Below, piece by piece: positions 48,001 through 64,000 of a stretch of 64,000 bases of DNA; position 1 is the stretch's first letter; every line of letters begins with the position of its first letter. A model generated the notes under the pieces. That model searched no databases. It was not told the DNA's origin and worked only from the letters and a program-made list of their open reading frames with translations. The stretch comes from Chondrosia reniformis (Eukaryota > Porifera > Demospongiae > Chondrillida > Chondrillidae): positions 5,752,899 through 5,816,898 of the forward strand of contig OX359202.1 of the NCBI GenBank assembly GCA_947172415.1, given 5' to 3'. A program made the position numbers and the translations under genes.

Positions 48001-48676
48001 GAGTGTCCCTGCCAGTGCTTGAAGAGTGTTTGGGCAAAATGCATTATTTTATTATATTTACTTTGTTGTAGCACTGTTACTCGCTGTGTCTTCTGGAATT
48101 CTGCCATTCTGCCTCTTCTATCACTCCATTGTGCCAATGATAGTGAATTGTTACAAAAAAGTAGGTGGGTGTTATAGTGGATGTCAACGATCAAGACCAT
48201 TTCTTGATGCATTTTACAAAGGATACAAGCTTAATTATCGCTTCTTTTCAGCTTTGTATCTTTTGTATCGTACCATTGCATGGGCAATATTTACACTTTT
48301 TCCTTCTGTTCAGAGAAAGGCTCTCCTTCAGTTCTTCTTGTCCATAATTTTAGGTCTCCACTGCATGGTTCATCCCTTTGAGGAACCAAGACATAATAAA
48401 TTGGAAACGCTTAACCTTCTAAATCTTGTCCTAATTAATGCCCTGAAAGGCATTTTGATGTCTTCTGATCTGCAACTTTTCACAAGTGTGAATCTTCACA
48501 ATCAGTCTATTGCAAGCTTAGCTCTCTATATTATGCTGATTTTGTTTCCAGCGCTTGTGTTTATCTGTTATTACATGGGATATCGTTTATTAAAGAAGGT
48601 TTACATTAAAATGAAGGCACAGAGGAAAGGCTACCAGCAGATGGATGATTCTATGCAGTTTGAGAGAGAAGAATGA
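45079..48676 (+). CDS. Beta-helix / Cys-rich / multi-pass membrane protein
   Basis: Exons 45079-47998 and 48072-48676, joined by a 73-bp intron (aaagtgagt donor, tttgttgtag acceptor), give 1174 aa. Without this intron the frame ends early and the C-terminal membrane part is left in another frame. The order is: signal peptide (MMSTLLLLFIFTSAVHLSAS); ~650 residues of right-handed beta-helix with many N-glycosylation sites and PMP-like repeats (FENNTAKIRGGAIYA, FMENEADFGGAIL); a Cys-rich segment (CPDGYVPRDSSCVCG, GRRGLLCGQCEEGYMP); then about seven hydrophobic segments from VLENGVLVLFCSLILFL to ALVFICYYMGYRLL. The RPFLDAFYKGY...YRFFSALYLLYR block is a signature I associate with a large, unnamed early-metazoan family. 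The function is unknown. A surface receptor or adhesion protein is inferred from the layout. A 28-nt intron ending at 48026 would also restore the frame. Confidence 0.8.
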
Positions 48677-49649
48677 AGTTACGTATATGGCAATACATAC
48701 AGATGAATAACACAGATATACAACTACTTAATGTAATTAACACATTGATTAATATTATAGGCATTGAACATTTCTGCATGCATGTAAGCTACTATAAATA
48801 CATTTCAAAACTGAAATTAGAAGTAGGAATCGATGTACGTATATAATTATGGTGGTATAAAGTATATATAGCACTAGTGCTTGCAACATGCACATTGACG
48901 ATATATATATATACGTATGGTCTCTTTAATTTATCTCTTTGTTAACTATGAAATATACCACATTAAGAATATTAAGGTCTATTATTCTCTTCAGACTGTA
49001 CAACATATGTAGTATAGCACGTGTACGAGCATGTGCATGTGCCTACTTCAAACTCATTATCAGGAATTTTAGTGGTCGAAACATCTACAGTAAATTGAAT
49101 GTCACAGTACATATTTTGAAGAGAATTATAGTCTCAAACATTTATGTCATGACCCAGTGGAGAAGAAGATGAAAGAAGGAAGAAAAGACTCCTGTATCCT
49201 CATCCAAAAGCTCGAGCTCTCTTCAGGTTTAGTTCCCCTATAGGCTCTTTTACAGAATAGGCATATAGCATGTAGGAAAATGGTATCTTAAATTTTTCAT
49301 GATCAACCATGTTTTTAGGAAAATGTTTCGTGCACTGTACGTAGTCTCCCAAGGTAGTGTGTAGGTCATTGAGATCTCAATTATATTCATAATCACAGGA
49401 ACTACAGTTAATCCTGATCAACTGAAATTAATTATTTCTGCACAATGTATATCCCGCTCAAAATGACCATCCCTGAAGCTGTTTCTAAGCATATGCTACT
49501 GATGCATTAATTAATAATGTTAGACTGGTTATATTCTAAACACTCAAAAGTACACTAGCTTATTGAAATTCAATTATAAATTGTCACTAATTAGTCTGAT
49601 GTATATAAATTTAAACAAAATGTTATCTTCCTTGATATACTAGTATTCC
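48677..49649. other. Gene-free spacer with one dispersed-repeat copy
   Basis: AT-rich 3' flanks of the convergent beta-helix receptor and collagen genes. A fairly complete dispersed-repeat copy lies at 49150-49325. Confidence 0.75.
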
Positions 49650-51220
49650 TCATCTTGAACAAACTGCACAAGTAATTATTTTCCCATTTCCATAAGCTGC
49701 AGGTAGGCCTCGATTGGTTGATTTGATGAGCGTTATGTGAGCTGGACCTTGATAGCTGCTATATCCAATTCCTTCCGGTTCACCATCAACACAAACTGAT
49801 TCTGTTCTCCCTCCACGATTTCCATGAATATGATCACTCATTTGATAGCCAGAGTATTCTACTGTCCACTCTTGAGGACACTCGTACCGTCCTACTTGAG
49901 TAAAAGTTGTGGCTTTAGTAATGTAGCATACTGCACATGGCATTTCATATAGATACTTCCCATCAGTTGGTGGGAATGACTCTAAGACATACTCAACAGC
50001 TTCGATGCCATTTGGATAATGTGTTGTTGTGGCTTGTCCTTTAAACTGTGGATTATAGGGCATACAAAGATAGTTAACTGTGCCACCCTTCTCATGATAA
50101 CCGGTTCCAGCAGCTACACCAGCATACAAGAGCTGTGCACCAGTGGGGCAAGTCCTCCTACCCCATCTTGTGTATGTAGCACCACTGCCTCCCTCTGCTC
50201 CTGGAGGGCCTACGTAAAACAAAATGATATTATACATAGAATAGGATAAATCAGCTAGAGAGTATGGCAGTACTCTTAGTAGGGATGGCATAAAGGAACA
50301 TGGCCACCCTACATTTAATGTATTATGGTTTAATTATCTTAAAGAATTCATAGGAATGGATGTTCCCAGAACAGCTTTTGTACAATTCATGTATATTTTT
50401 TGGGTGCCCATACAATTCATTATGATCACAAACAGCTAATTGTTTGTGCAGCATTGAACTGACTATATACGTAGCTTAGATTTTGTGAATATTTTGAGCA
50501 AACATATAAAAATTACCTATATAGGACTGTTATAAGTATGTCAACTCACCAACACCTCCTGAAACTCCAGGATCACCCTTTATTCCTAATTTAGGTGCCA
50601 AAGGTATATTGTATAAATACAACTATGTACGTATATTATTACATACAGTATATATATACAGTACAATATTCATAACACATATTGAGATATCTATATCAGT
50701 ATATATATTATGTTATATATTAGCACAATATCATATACATATAATATATAACTTACCCACTGGACCAGGGCTACCATGAGTGCCAGGTATACCTGGTATG
50801 CCTGGATCACCACTATTACCAGCCATGCCTGAGTATAATAAAAAAATGTTAAAAATACTTCCAAAATGTTGTACAAACTACAGCAACTCAGCCTGACTAC
50901 ATACCTTTAGTGCCAGGATTACCAGGAGGACCAGGAGGACCAGGAGGACCAGGAGGACCAGGAGGACCTGTTGGACCAGGGGGACCAGTTGGGCAAGAAT
51001 CCTGGCGTTCACTACGTTTAAGTTGTCTCTCTACCTCCTCACCTGGACCCACTCTTGGAGAAGGAGATGACACTTGTGCCTTGTCACTTATCTTTGCCTC
51101 AAGGTGGTTCATCTTCTGAAAGAGATAGCAGATAAGACCTCCTTCCAATATGACAGCTCCGGCTAGTACAGCCAGTACAAGAAAGGTAACAACATTACTC
51201 TTCTTAGAGGTGCTCAACAT
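49650..51220 (-). CDS. Transmembrane short-chain collagen (spongin C4 type), copy 1
   Basis: Exons 51220-50905, 50828-50757, 50585-50550, 50209-49650 give 327 aa. The start MLSTSKKS was chosen by identity with copy 2. A short cytoplasmic N-terminus is followed by one TM helix ([22 protein letters not shown], about residues 12-33, positively charged before it, so type II), a short heptad-like stem, Gly-X-Y repeats broken into small exons (72 and 36 nt), and a ~185-aa C-terminal domain with many Cys: [60 protein letters not shown]. This C-terminal domain matches sponge short-chain collagen C4. Such proteins are structural and often appear in spongin or the surface matrix. The tandem paralogue lies 1.3 kb upstream. 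Confidence 0.92.
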
Positions 51221-52510
51221 TGTTGAGGTGTATTTGCCAAGATAGATATACTGTAAGTCTCTGTTATGGCTTATCAGCTTATATAAGTATACCAAATAAA
51301 GCCATCAAAATCCAACTCTCTCCCTCTTTATATATATATATATATATATGTATAATATAAACATTGTATATAATATGTACATATATATGGTACTAGTATA
51401 CAAATCATATATATATATTTACGTTGTTACAGTATATATATGCAAGTGACCATAGTAAATCATTTAAAACAATTTTCAGTCTTCATGCACCTGTGAAGTC
51501 TTACAGACAAGGAATTGAAATCTGTAGAAAAGCAGATGATTAGTTTTAGATTCTACTAGTTATACTTGTGTACATACACATAATAATCTCACTAATATAT
51601 TAATTAAATATGCATATACACTTATCTGTATGTAAGACTTAAATAAAAGGTATATATGTGCGCTACTCAAAGCTGTTTAATAATAAATCAAGCCAAGGAT
51701 TCACAAAAGATCAAGAAAAAGACAAAGTTTCCCAGGATCACTGATGAACAGTGGAATTCCCAGAAACAGCTTTCTGGCCCAGTGGAGAAGAAGAAGGAAG
51801 AGAAGAAAAGAAGAGAGCAAAGAAAAGACTCATGTATTTTTATCCAAAGCTCTCTTCAGGTTTATTTCCCCTATAGGCTTTTACAGAATGGGCATAGCAT
51901 GTAGGAAAATGGTGTATTAGAATTTTTCGTCAATACACACAGAATTTTACCCCACCTAATTCTTCTGAGAATTATAATGAGGTAATGGGTGGAGTTCACT
52001 TACTGGGAACCAACTTACTGGGAACCAAAGTCTCCCCTTGGCCACTTAAAATGAAGGTCAAGCCACAGACAGCTGTTAAACCTTATTAGGACTCACCAAG
52101 GTTAGTATGGCATGCAATGGAAATCTGATTGGCTATATACTCTACTCACACTGTATATAAGTACTCACAAAGTTCAAGAGCTTGATAAGGGATACAGCCA
52201 AAGTGTGGCTGACCACTAAATTTTGAAGAAATAGGGGACTTTATATAATATTATAAGATCAAGCTGCTGATCTTATAAAATTTCATTGTCCTTGTCATTT
52301 ACCATGCAAGTTGTATCACTACCTCCACAAGTCCCCTCTCACCTAAAATCCTGTATGAACCCCTAAGTATTAACATAATATGTATATAGTGGTTGTATAT
52401 ATGGGTTTAAACTGCCGATATTGTGCAATAATATTTTTCAATTATAAATTGTCACTTAGTCGGATGTAAATTTAAACGAAATGTTATCTTCCTTGATATA
52501 CTAGTATTCA
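50910..52510. other. Spacer between the collagen copies (mainly 51221-52510)
   Basis: The spacer holds a (tatata) tract near 51330-51350 just upstream of copy 1, a dispersed-repeat copy at 51690-51935, and otherwise AT-rich sequence. The promoter of copy 1 and the 3' UTR of copy 2 must lie here. No gene is seen. Confidence 0.6.
51690..51935 (+). mobile_element. Dispersed repeat family, copy upstream of collagen copy 1
   Basis: Contains caggatcactgatgaacagt, ggaattcccagaaacagctt, tctggcccagtggagaagaa, a gaag-rich stretch, tttatttcccctataggct and gcatgtaggaaaatggtgta. The element layout is given at 63055-63300. Confidence 0.75.
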
Positions 52511-54032
52511 TTATCTTGAACAAACTGCACAAGTAATTATTTTCCCATTTCCATAAGCTGCTGGTAGGCCTCGATTGGTTGATTTGATGAGCGTTATGTG
52601 AGCTGGACCTTCATTGTTGCTTGATCCAATTCCTTCCAGTTCACCATCAACACAAACTGATTCTGTTCTTCCTCCACGATTTCCAGCAATGTGATCACTC
52701 ATTTGATAGCCAGAGTATTCTACTGTCCAATCTTGAGGACACTCGTACCGTCCTACTTGAGTAAAGGTTGCAGCTTTAGTAATGTAGCATACTGCACATG
52801 GCATTTCATAAAATTGCCTCCCATCAGTTGGTGGGAATGACTCTAATCCATACTCAACAGCTTCAATGCCATTTGGTATATTTGTCGTTGTGGCTTGTCC
52901 TTTAAACTGTGGATTATAGGGCATACAAAGATAGTTAACTGTACCACCCTTCTCATGATGACCGGTTCCAGCAGCTACACCAGTATACAAGAGCTGTGCA
53001 CTGGTGGGACAAGTCCTCCTACCCCATCTTGTGTATGTAGCACCACTGCCTCCCTCTGCTCCTGGAGGGCCTATGATATGCATAGAATATGATAATATAC
53101 ATTGAATATGATAAATCAGAGAGTACGGCAATATTCTTATGGCATAAAGGAACATGGCCGACCTACATTCAATGTATTACAGTTTAATTGTCTTAAAATA
53201 AGAATGGATGTAATCTCCCAGCTTTTGTACAATTCATATTTGGATCACAATCAGCTAATTGTTTGTGCAGCATTGAACTATCTAGCTTAGATTTTGTGAA
53301 TATTTTCAGCAGACTGTACATAATAATGTCAACTCACCAACACCTCCTGAAACTCCAGGATCACCAGGATCACCCTTCATTCCTAGTTCAGGTGCCAAAT
53401 GTATATGTATGAATAAACAAAGGACAAAAAGACAAATTACATGCTTGTGACACTAAACTATAATATAATAATGCGTATACGTATTTGGATATATCTATAT
53501 CAGCATATGTATACATTAGCACATGTACAATATCATATATAATATATAACTTACCCGCTGGACCAGGGCTACCAGATAAACCATGAGTGCCAGGTATACC
53601 TGGTGATCCAGGTATTCCTGGTATACCTGGATCACCACTATTACCAACTGTGCCTAAATATATAGGTTTGAGTATTAAAAAATGTTTAATATACTTCCAA
53701 AATGTTGTACAAACGGCCTAACTACCTTTTGTGCCAGGAGTACCAGAAGGACCAGGAGGACCAGTAGGACCAGGGGGACCAGTTGGGCCAGGGGGACCAG
53801 TTGGGCAAGAATCCTGGCGTTCCCTCCGTTTAAGTTGTCTCTCTACCTCCTCACCTGGACCCACTCTTGGAGAAGGAGATGACACTTGTGCCTTGTCACT
53901 TATCTTTGCCTCAAGGTGGTTCATCTTCTGAAAGAGATAGCAGATAAGACCTCCTTCCAATATGACAGCTCCGGCTAGTACAGCCAGTACAAGAAAGGTA
54001 ACAACATTACTCTTCTTAGAGGTGCTCAACAT
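52511..54032 (-). CDS. Transmembrane short-chain collagen (spongin C4 type), copy 2
   Basis: Exons 54032-53726, 53653-53555, 53382-53338, 53070-52511 give 336 aa. The N-terminal ~80 residues, including the TM helix and stem, are almost identical to copy 1. The collagen exons are longer by 27 and 9 nt (whole Gly-X-Y triplets). The C-terminal C4 domain differs from copy 1 at a minority of sites, for example the IAGN/IHGN and SNNEG/SSYQG positions. The intron positions are the same. Homology extends into introns and flanking DNA (for example the ctcaacattgttgag start region), so this is a recent tandem duplication. Length changes only in triplet-preserving collagen exons suggest both copies are under constraint. 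It may form mixed trimers with copy 1; that is inference. Confidence 0.92.
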
Positions 54033-54385
54033 TGTTGAGTTATATTAGCCAAGATAGATATACTGTAAGTCTCTGTTATGGCTTATGCGTGCTCAAATGA
54101 CAATAGGAAACCATTTAAAAATTGCCTCCACAAAAATTGAATTTGTGAACTCCTACACAGATACGTATACCTATACTGAAGAAGCCAATAGACATGATGA
54201 GTCATGCAAGTACATACATACAAGCATGTTTGAAAATGATTTTATTTGTTTTCTCAAGCACTTATTTATTCATTTAATAATTTACAAGATCACAACTTGT
54301 ATACTTGTAACTTGTGTATGTGTATATTGGAAACAATTACAGATTTACGTACATGCAAACAATGAATTAAAATGTTTATTTTTTA
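54033..54385. other. Spacer between collagen copy 2 and the PH-BTK gene
   Basis: About 350 bp, AT-rich. The right end is the 3' UTR of the PH-BTK gene; an AATAAA signal on the minus strand overlaps its stop region (taataaaaaataaa). Confidence 0.6.
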
Positions 54386-57300
54386 TTACAAATGGATAAT
54401 ACAGGGATGTACATCTGAAATCTTTGGTTGAATCATAGGGATTTCTTCACTGATCTCCTGGGTTTTCCCCACTTGCAGCTTGGATGTTGACTGTGGCTGG
54501 TTCCGATGGCTACCTCTCACTTCCCTTGCAGAGCGATAAGCATGCGAGTTCTTCTGAAATTGAGTGGTAGCATGAACCTCAGGTTGGGAGAGTGAGTGTG
54601 AACCAGGAGTTGTGTGTGTCATCAACTCCATCTCAACCCTTCTGCTGCTCAGCTCGTTCACTTCTTCTTCGGGGACTGGAGTGGGGGAGATGAGATTCAT
54701 GCGAAAGAGAGGGTGTGAAGCCTTCTTCATCAGTGGTGATCTCTGCGAGCAGGCACTGTTTGCTCTCGAGTTTTGATGGATACTGGAGTACGATGCAGAC
54801 ACCTGCAAACGCAAGTGCGGGGGAGAAGCTATACTGGAGACACTCCCCCCAAATCTAAAAGGGCTCAACTGGGTGTGTCCCGAATAGTCGGTGATACGTT
54901 CAACACTCTGTGCAACAAGAAATCTTGGGTTGACTGATAGCTTCTCCTCTTTAACACCTTCCATGTGTTCTACCGGCAGTGTAATACAACTGTCACTGAT
55001 CTCCCCAGTGGAGTTGTTAACTCTGTTAGCAGCTTGTTGTGCTTCTAAGAAATCCGGCTTCTCTGCCATCATTGCAGTTATGTCTAGAAATGAATTGCTA
55101 ACCTGAGCTCCCCCTTCAAGACTCCTTTTCTTTGTCCCCCGGGATCCTTGAGTAGAGGAACCCATTGTGTGAGCACTCAAGCTCTTTCCAATCTTCTTCT
55201 TTGGAAGGGAGTTTGGCTCTTGGTTACTGGAGGCTATTCTTCTGCGGAATTCTGCATAACGTGACTGGCTCCTGCTGAGGAGGGCGTGAGTGGGTTGGCA
55301 ACCCATCTTCACCCTCTCCTGATGCCGGCAGCAGGTCCAAATGGAGCCACGGTAGGATCCAGGATGATAGTGCATCAGCATGTCCTTGTTTTGAACACAC
55401 AGCTCCCTCAACGTGTCCACCCACCCCATACTCTCCCTGCCATCTCTAGCAATTACATAAAGCGGCACAAAACCATGCTTTCTGTTCCAATACACAACCT
55501 ACACACAATACAGAAAGTTAAGCTGATTTTAAAGCTTTGATATCATCATCATTTGACTCTGGATTTTACCCCGCCCACTCTACACATACAAAACAATACA
55601 GTGAGGGGGTGATAGGGTCATAGGACACTTGGGTCATGTACGCACATATACCTGTACATTAATTTATATTCATATGCACACGGAATATGTGTCTTGAACT
55701 ACACGCCTCAATGGCTACATACACAACGAAATGCCAATCAGAATATGTTTTTACTGGAAGCTGTTTGGATAACAAATTGTTGTATTATAAACAGATTGCT
55801 TTGAAGGTCCTCTGAATTTGTAGAGCAACTACTGGGTGAAATTTACATTTTCAAAACAGTCAGTATATGTAAGTGAAATCATCTCCTCCTCTAATCTCCT
55901 GGTAAGTGATTGTAGTAGTACTATCTTGCACAATCAATTAAGACAGATGATTAAAGGTCACTTAACTACTCCAGTAAGATCAACCAGTGTACTATGACAT
56001 ATAAAATTATACAGTGTGAAAGGGAAAGATCTATATTTTCCATATTACATAATGGAGCCAATAGTAGCATATATTGTGTTATTATGTAAACTTTCACAAC
56101 TTAATATGACTAGCCAGGGAACTACAACAAGCTATGACATCACTAATGTTGTTGACAAGATTCACCCTATCAAATACCACATGTGTGAACATACATATAC
56201 ACATGTACTTCACTCCTTATTGGGTACATCATCAACCAGCTCTCAGATAGCCTTACATATCTAATGCAAGTTCTCATGCTTCGTGGCATGTATACGGATG
56301 TACATGAATAATCTAAAAACCAACTGTGGTTATGTACGTATGAAGCTAAGTACACACAATGAGAGAAAAGACTAAACTTAAATTTCTTAGACTAATGACT
56401 TAGGGGAAATATAATAGAGCTTTGGATGAGGCTAGGCTTCTTTTCTTCCTTTCTCCACTGGACCATATGTACAGCACCAATCTGATACAACATATTCATG
56501 TGTACGTATATAGCAGATACACGTGAGCGTAGTTTCAGCATAAAATAACCAGAATTAAAAAAAGTTTCTTGAATCAAGCAGCTCACACAGAGATGGGAGA
56601 GAAGTAGCCTTCCTTCATATCAACACTCACACTCCTCCAGCTACCCAGAATTCAGTATGTCTTCCTTTGGGGTATTGTCAAGAATACAGGAATAGGACTT
56701 CCCTTATATTGAAAACACTTCCACTAGGCTTATAAGTATTTTCACAGCTCCGCACATTTCAGAAATGACATTTTGTAACACCTCATTAGTTGTTATGAAA
56801 CTTGTAAAACCATATTCCCCTCATCACAATGACTGATTTCAGTTTGTTGAGTGAGCACTTTCCTGTTTGTGAATCACTTTATAACATCACATCTATTTCC
56901 TCTATGTACAGAAGTCCTTTGACTGTACAGGCATGCAGAGGGTCTGACGTCCAACTATTTCACCATACACACTCCCCCATGCACAAATTGTAGAACTTCA
57001 ATATGTACTACACAACATGTGGTGGGTGACAGTTCTATTGATAGTTTAGTACCATTTTTGGCGCTTTAGTGTACTCTTTCAAGAATCCGCAAGTACATGA
57101 AGACATATAACACAAGTCATTCCTAAAAATGCATATTTTTCTTCAAAAACACACACTCCATAAAGCCACAGTGTCGCAATATATGAATAGGAATACAATA
57201 CAGATTACAGCTAGAACAGCAAACACAGGCAATATTGTTACTATGACAACAGAACAATCAGCAAATTGAAGTTATGCAATATCCATCAATGTTAATCAAT

Positions 57301-57865
57301 TACATGAATAATCTAACACACCATTTTTCTTACATGCTACATCTACTACTTGAGAGTAAAGGTCTATATAGGGAACTAAACCTAATGAGAGCTTATATAC
57401 ACATGTATATGATATAACTGAAGCTATGGTAGCTCTGCATGGCGTACCTGGAACATGAAGGAAATACTAAACGCTTCTTCTTCCACGTACTCCACAGCTC
57501 GAATATCTGAGATTTCAATATGGCCCTTCAAAGGTCCGACCCGCTATATACGTACATTGAGGGAATATCATAAACTAATATTACAGCATAAGTCAACTAT
57601 AAGTTTCAATACAGCCACCGTCAGCCAACACAATGGTTTCACATCGAGGTAATATATATGTACCATTAGTAATAGGTATATAGTTAGTACAGCTCTTCTA
57701 TACTAGCGTACGTACATCTAGAGTTCCACCGTAGTAGCTCAATGATTGGTTGGTCAGGATGAAGACGCGATGCCGATAATTGGGTCTTGTGAATACCGAG
57801 AGGTTCTGGGATCTCTTCCACAGAGTACCAATTTTAACGTTTGCGACCTTCCTTGCACTTGCCAT
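54386..57865 (-). CDS. Tec-type PH domain plus BTK zinc motif protein without kinase
   Basis: Exons 57865-57716, 57543-57448, 55498-54386 give 452 aa. The PH domain (residues ~8-115) closely follows Tec kinases: KIGTLWKRSQN, YRHRVFILTNQSLSYYGG, then FMFQVVYWNRKHG, LYVIARD and WVDTLRELC. The Lys in KRSQ and Arg in YRHRVF match the BTK residues that contact PIP3. The BTK zinc motif follows (HPGSYRGSIWTCC...MGCQPTH), with the His-Cys-Cys-Cys pattern. Instead of SH3, SH2 and kinase domains, the same exon continues with ~300 residues of low-complexity, Ser-rich, basic sequence (KKKIGKSL, TKKRSL) and a stop with an overlapping poly-A signal. A PIP3-responsive adaptor at the plasma membrane is a reasonable inference. 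RASA-type GAPs also carry PH-BTK, but the sequence is closer to Tec. It starts 110 bp downstream of the XPD stop. Confidence 0.83.
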
Positions 57866-57975
57866 GCTCTCTTTCACTTGGAGCAGCGTTCGACTGCAGT
57901 CGAGAACTGAATTACCAGCTTTTATCAAACATATTTGTGGACAGTTTTAATGATATTCATTGACAAATTACATTC
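57866..57975. promoter_or_regulatory. 110-bp gap between XPD stop and PH-BTK start
   Basis: Same-strand gap that must contain the XPD poly-A site and at least part of the PH-BTK promoter. An ATTAAA variant signal on the minus strand lies at 57951-57946, about 25 nt after the XPD stop. Confidence 0.5.

Positions 57976-64000
<6,025 letters not shown>

Noticed and set aside
51221..51295. Longer start for collagen copy 1 (25 extra residues)
   Set aside because: Copy 2 has no equivalent upstream frame, and the shared MLSTSKKS start is directly followed by the conserved TM region.

Overview
The window is a compact, AT-rich animal genome segment, most likely from a demosponge. The evidence is a tandem pair of spongin-type short-chain collagens (C4 C-terminal domain), a beta-helix plus multi-pass membrane protein of a type I associate with sponge gene sets, small exons with GT-AG introns, and ordinary metazoan orthologues (SNW1, ANCHR/ZFYVE19, PTK7-type receptor, ERCC2/XPD, ATE1). 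All exon joins were derived by eye from splice sites, reading phase and protein similarity. No alignment or search was run.

Layout. 1-6116 (-): adhesion GPCR ectodomain with LRR, EGF-like array, GAIN and GPS; its 7TM part lies beyond the left edge. 6727-12022 (-): SNW1/SKIP, 14 exons. 12077-13366 (+): intronless ANCHR/ZFYVE19, only 54 bp from the SNW1 start codon. 13.4-21.5 kb: gene-poor, with an AT-rich satellite flanked by two unexplained GC-rich islands. 21.6-22.5 kb (-): frameshifted death-domain relic. 23039-28375 (-): a protein joining a long armadillo/HEAT-like solenoid to an arginyltransferase (ATE1) domain. 28597-29160 (+): small orphan gene. 29777-39840 (-): seven-Ig PTK7/CCK4-type receptor with a degenerate kinase. 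40067-42192 (+) and 42714-44573 (-): two caspase-fold peptidases arranged tail to tail. 45079-48676 (+): beta-helix/Cys-rich/multi-pass membrane protein. 49650-51220 and 52511-54032 (-): duplicated transmembrane short-chain collagens. 54386-57865 (-): Tec-type PH plus BTK zinc motif protein without SH3, SH2 or kinase. 57976-64000 (-): C-terminal part of ERCC2/XPD, continuing past the right edge.

The housekeeping genes (splicing/transcription coregulator, abscission checkpoint, TFIIH helicase) sit beside sponge-expanded surface and innate-type genes (aGPCR, PTK7, beta-helix receptor, collagens, caspase-like pair, death-domain relic). Four divergent gene pairs share short intergenic regions and probably use bidirectional promoters. 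A dispersed repeat family, several minisatellites, a near-perfect 62-bp inverted repeat and hammerhead-like core motifs fill introns and intergenic DNA. The strongest candidates for something undescribed are the solenoid-ATE1 fusion, the PH-BTK-only protein, the LRR-EGF adhesion GPCR with a recently amplified EGF array, and the inverted pair of caspase-like genes.
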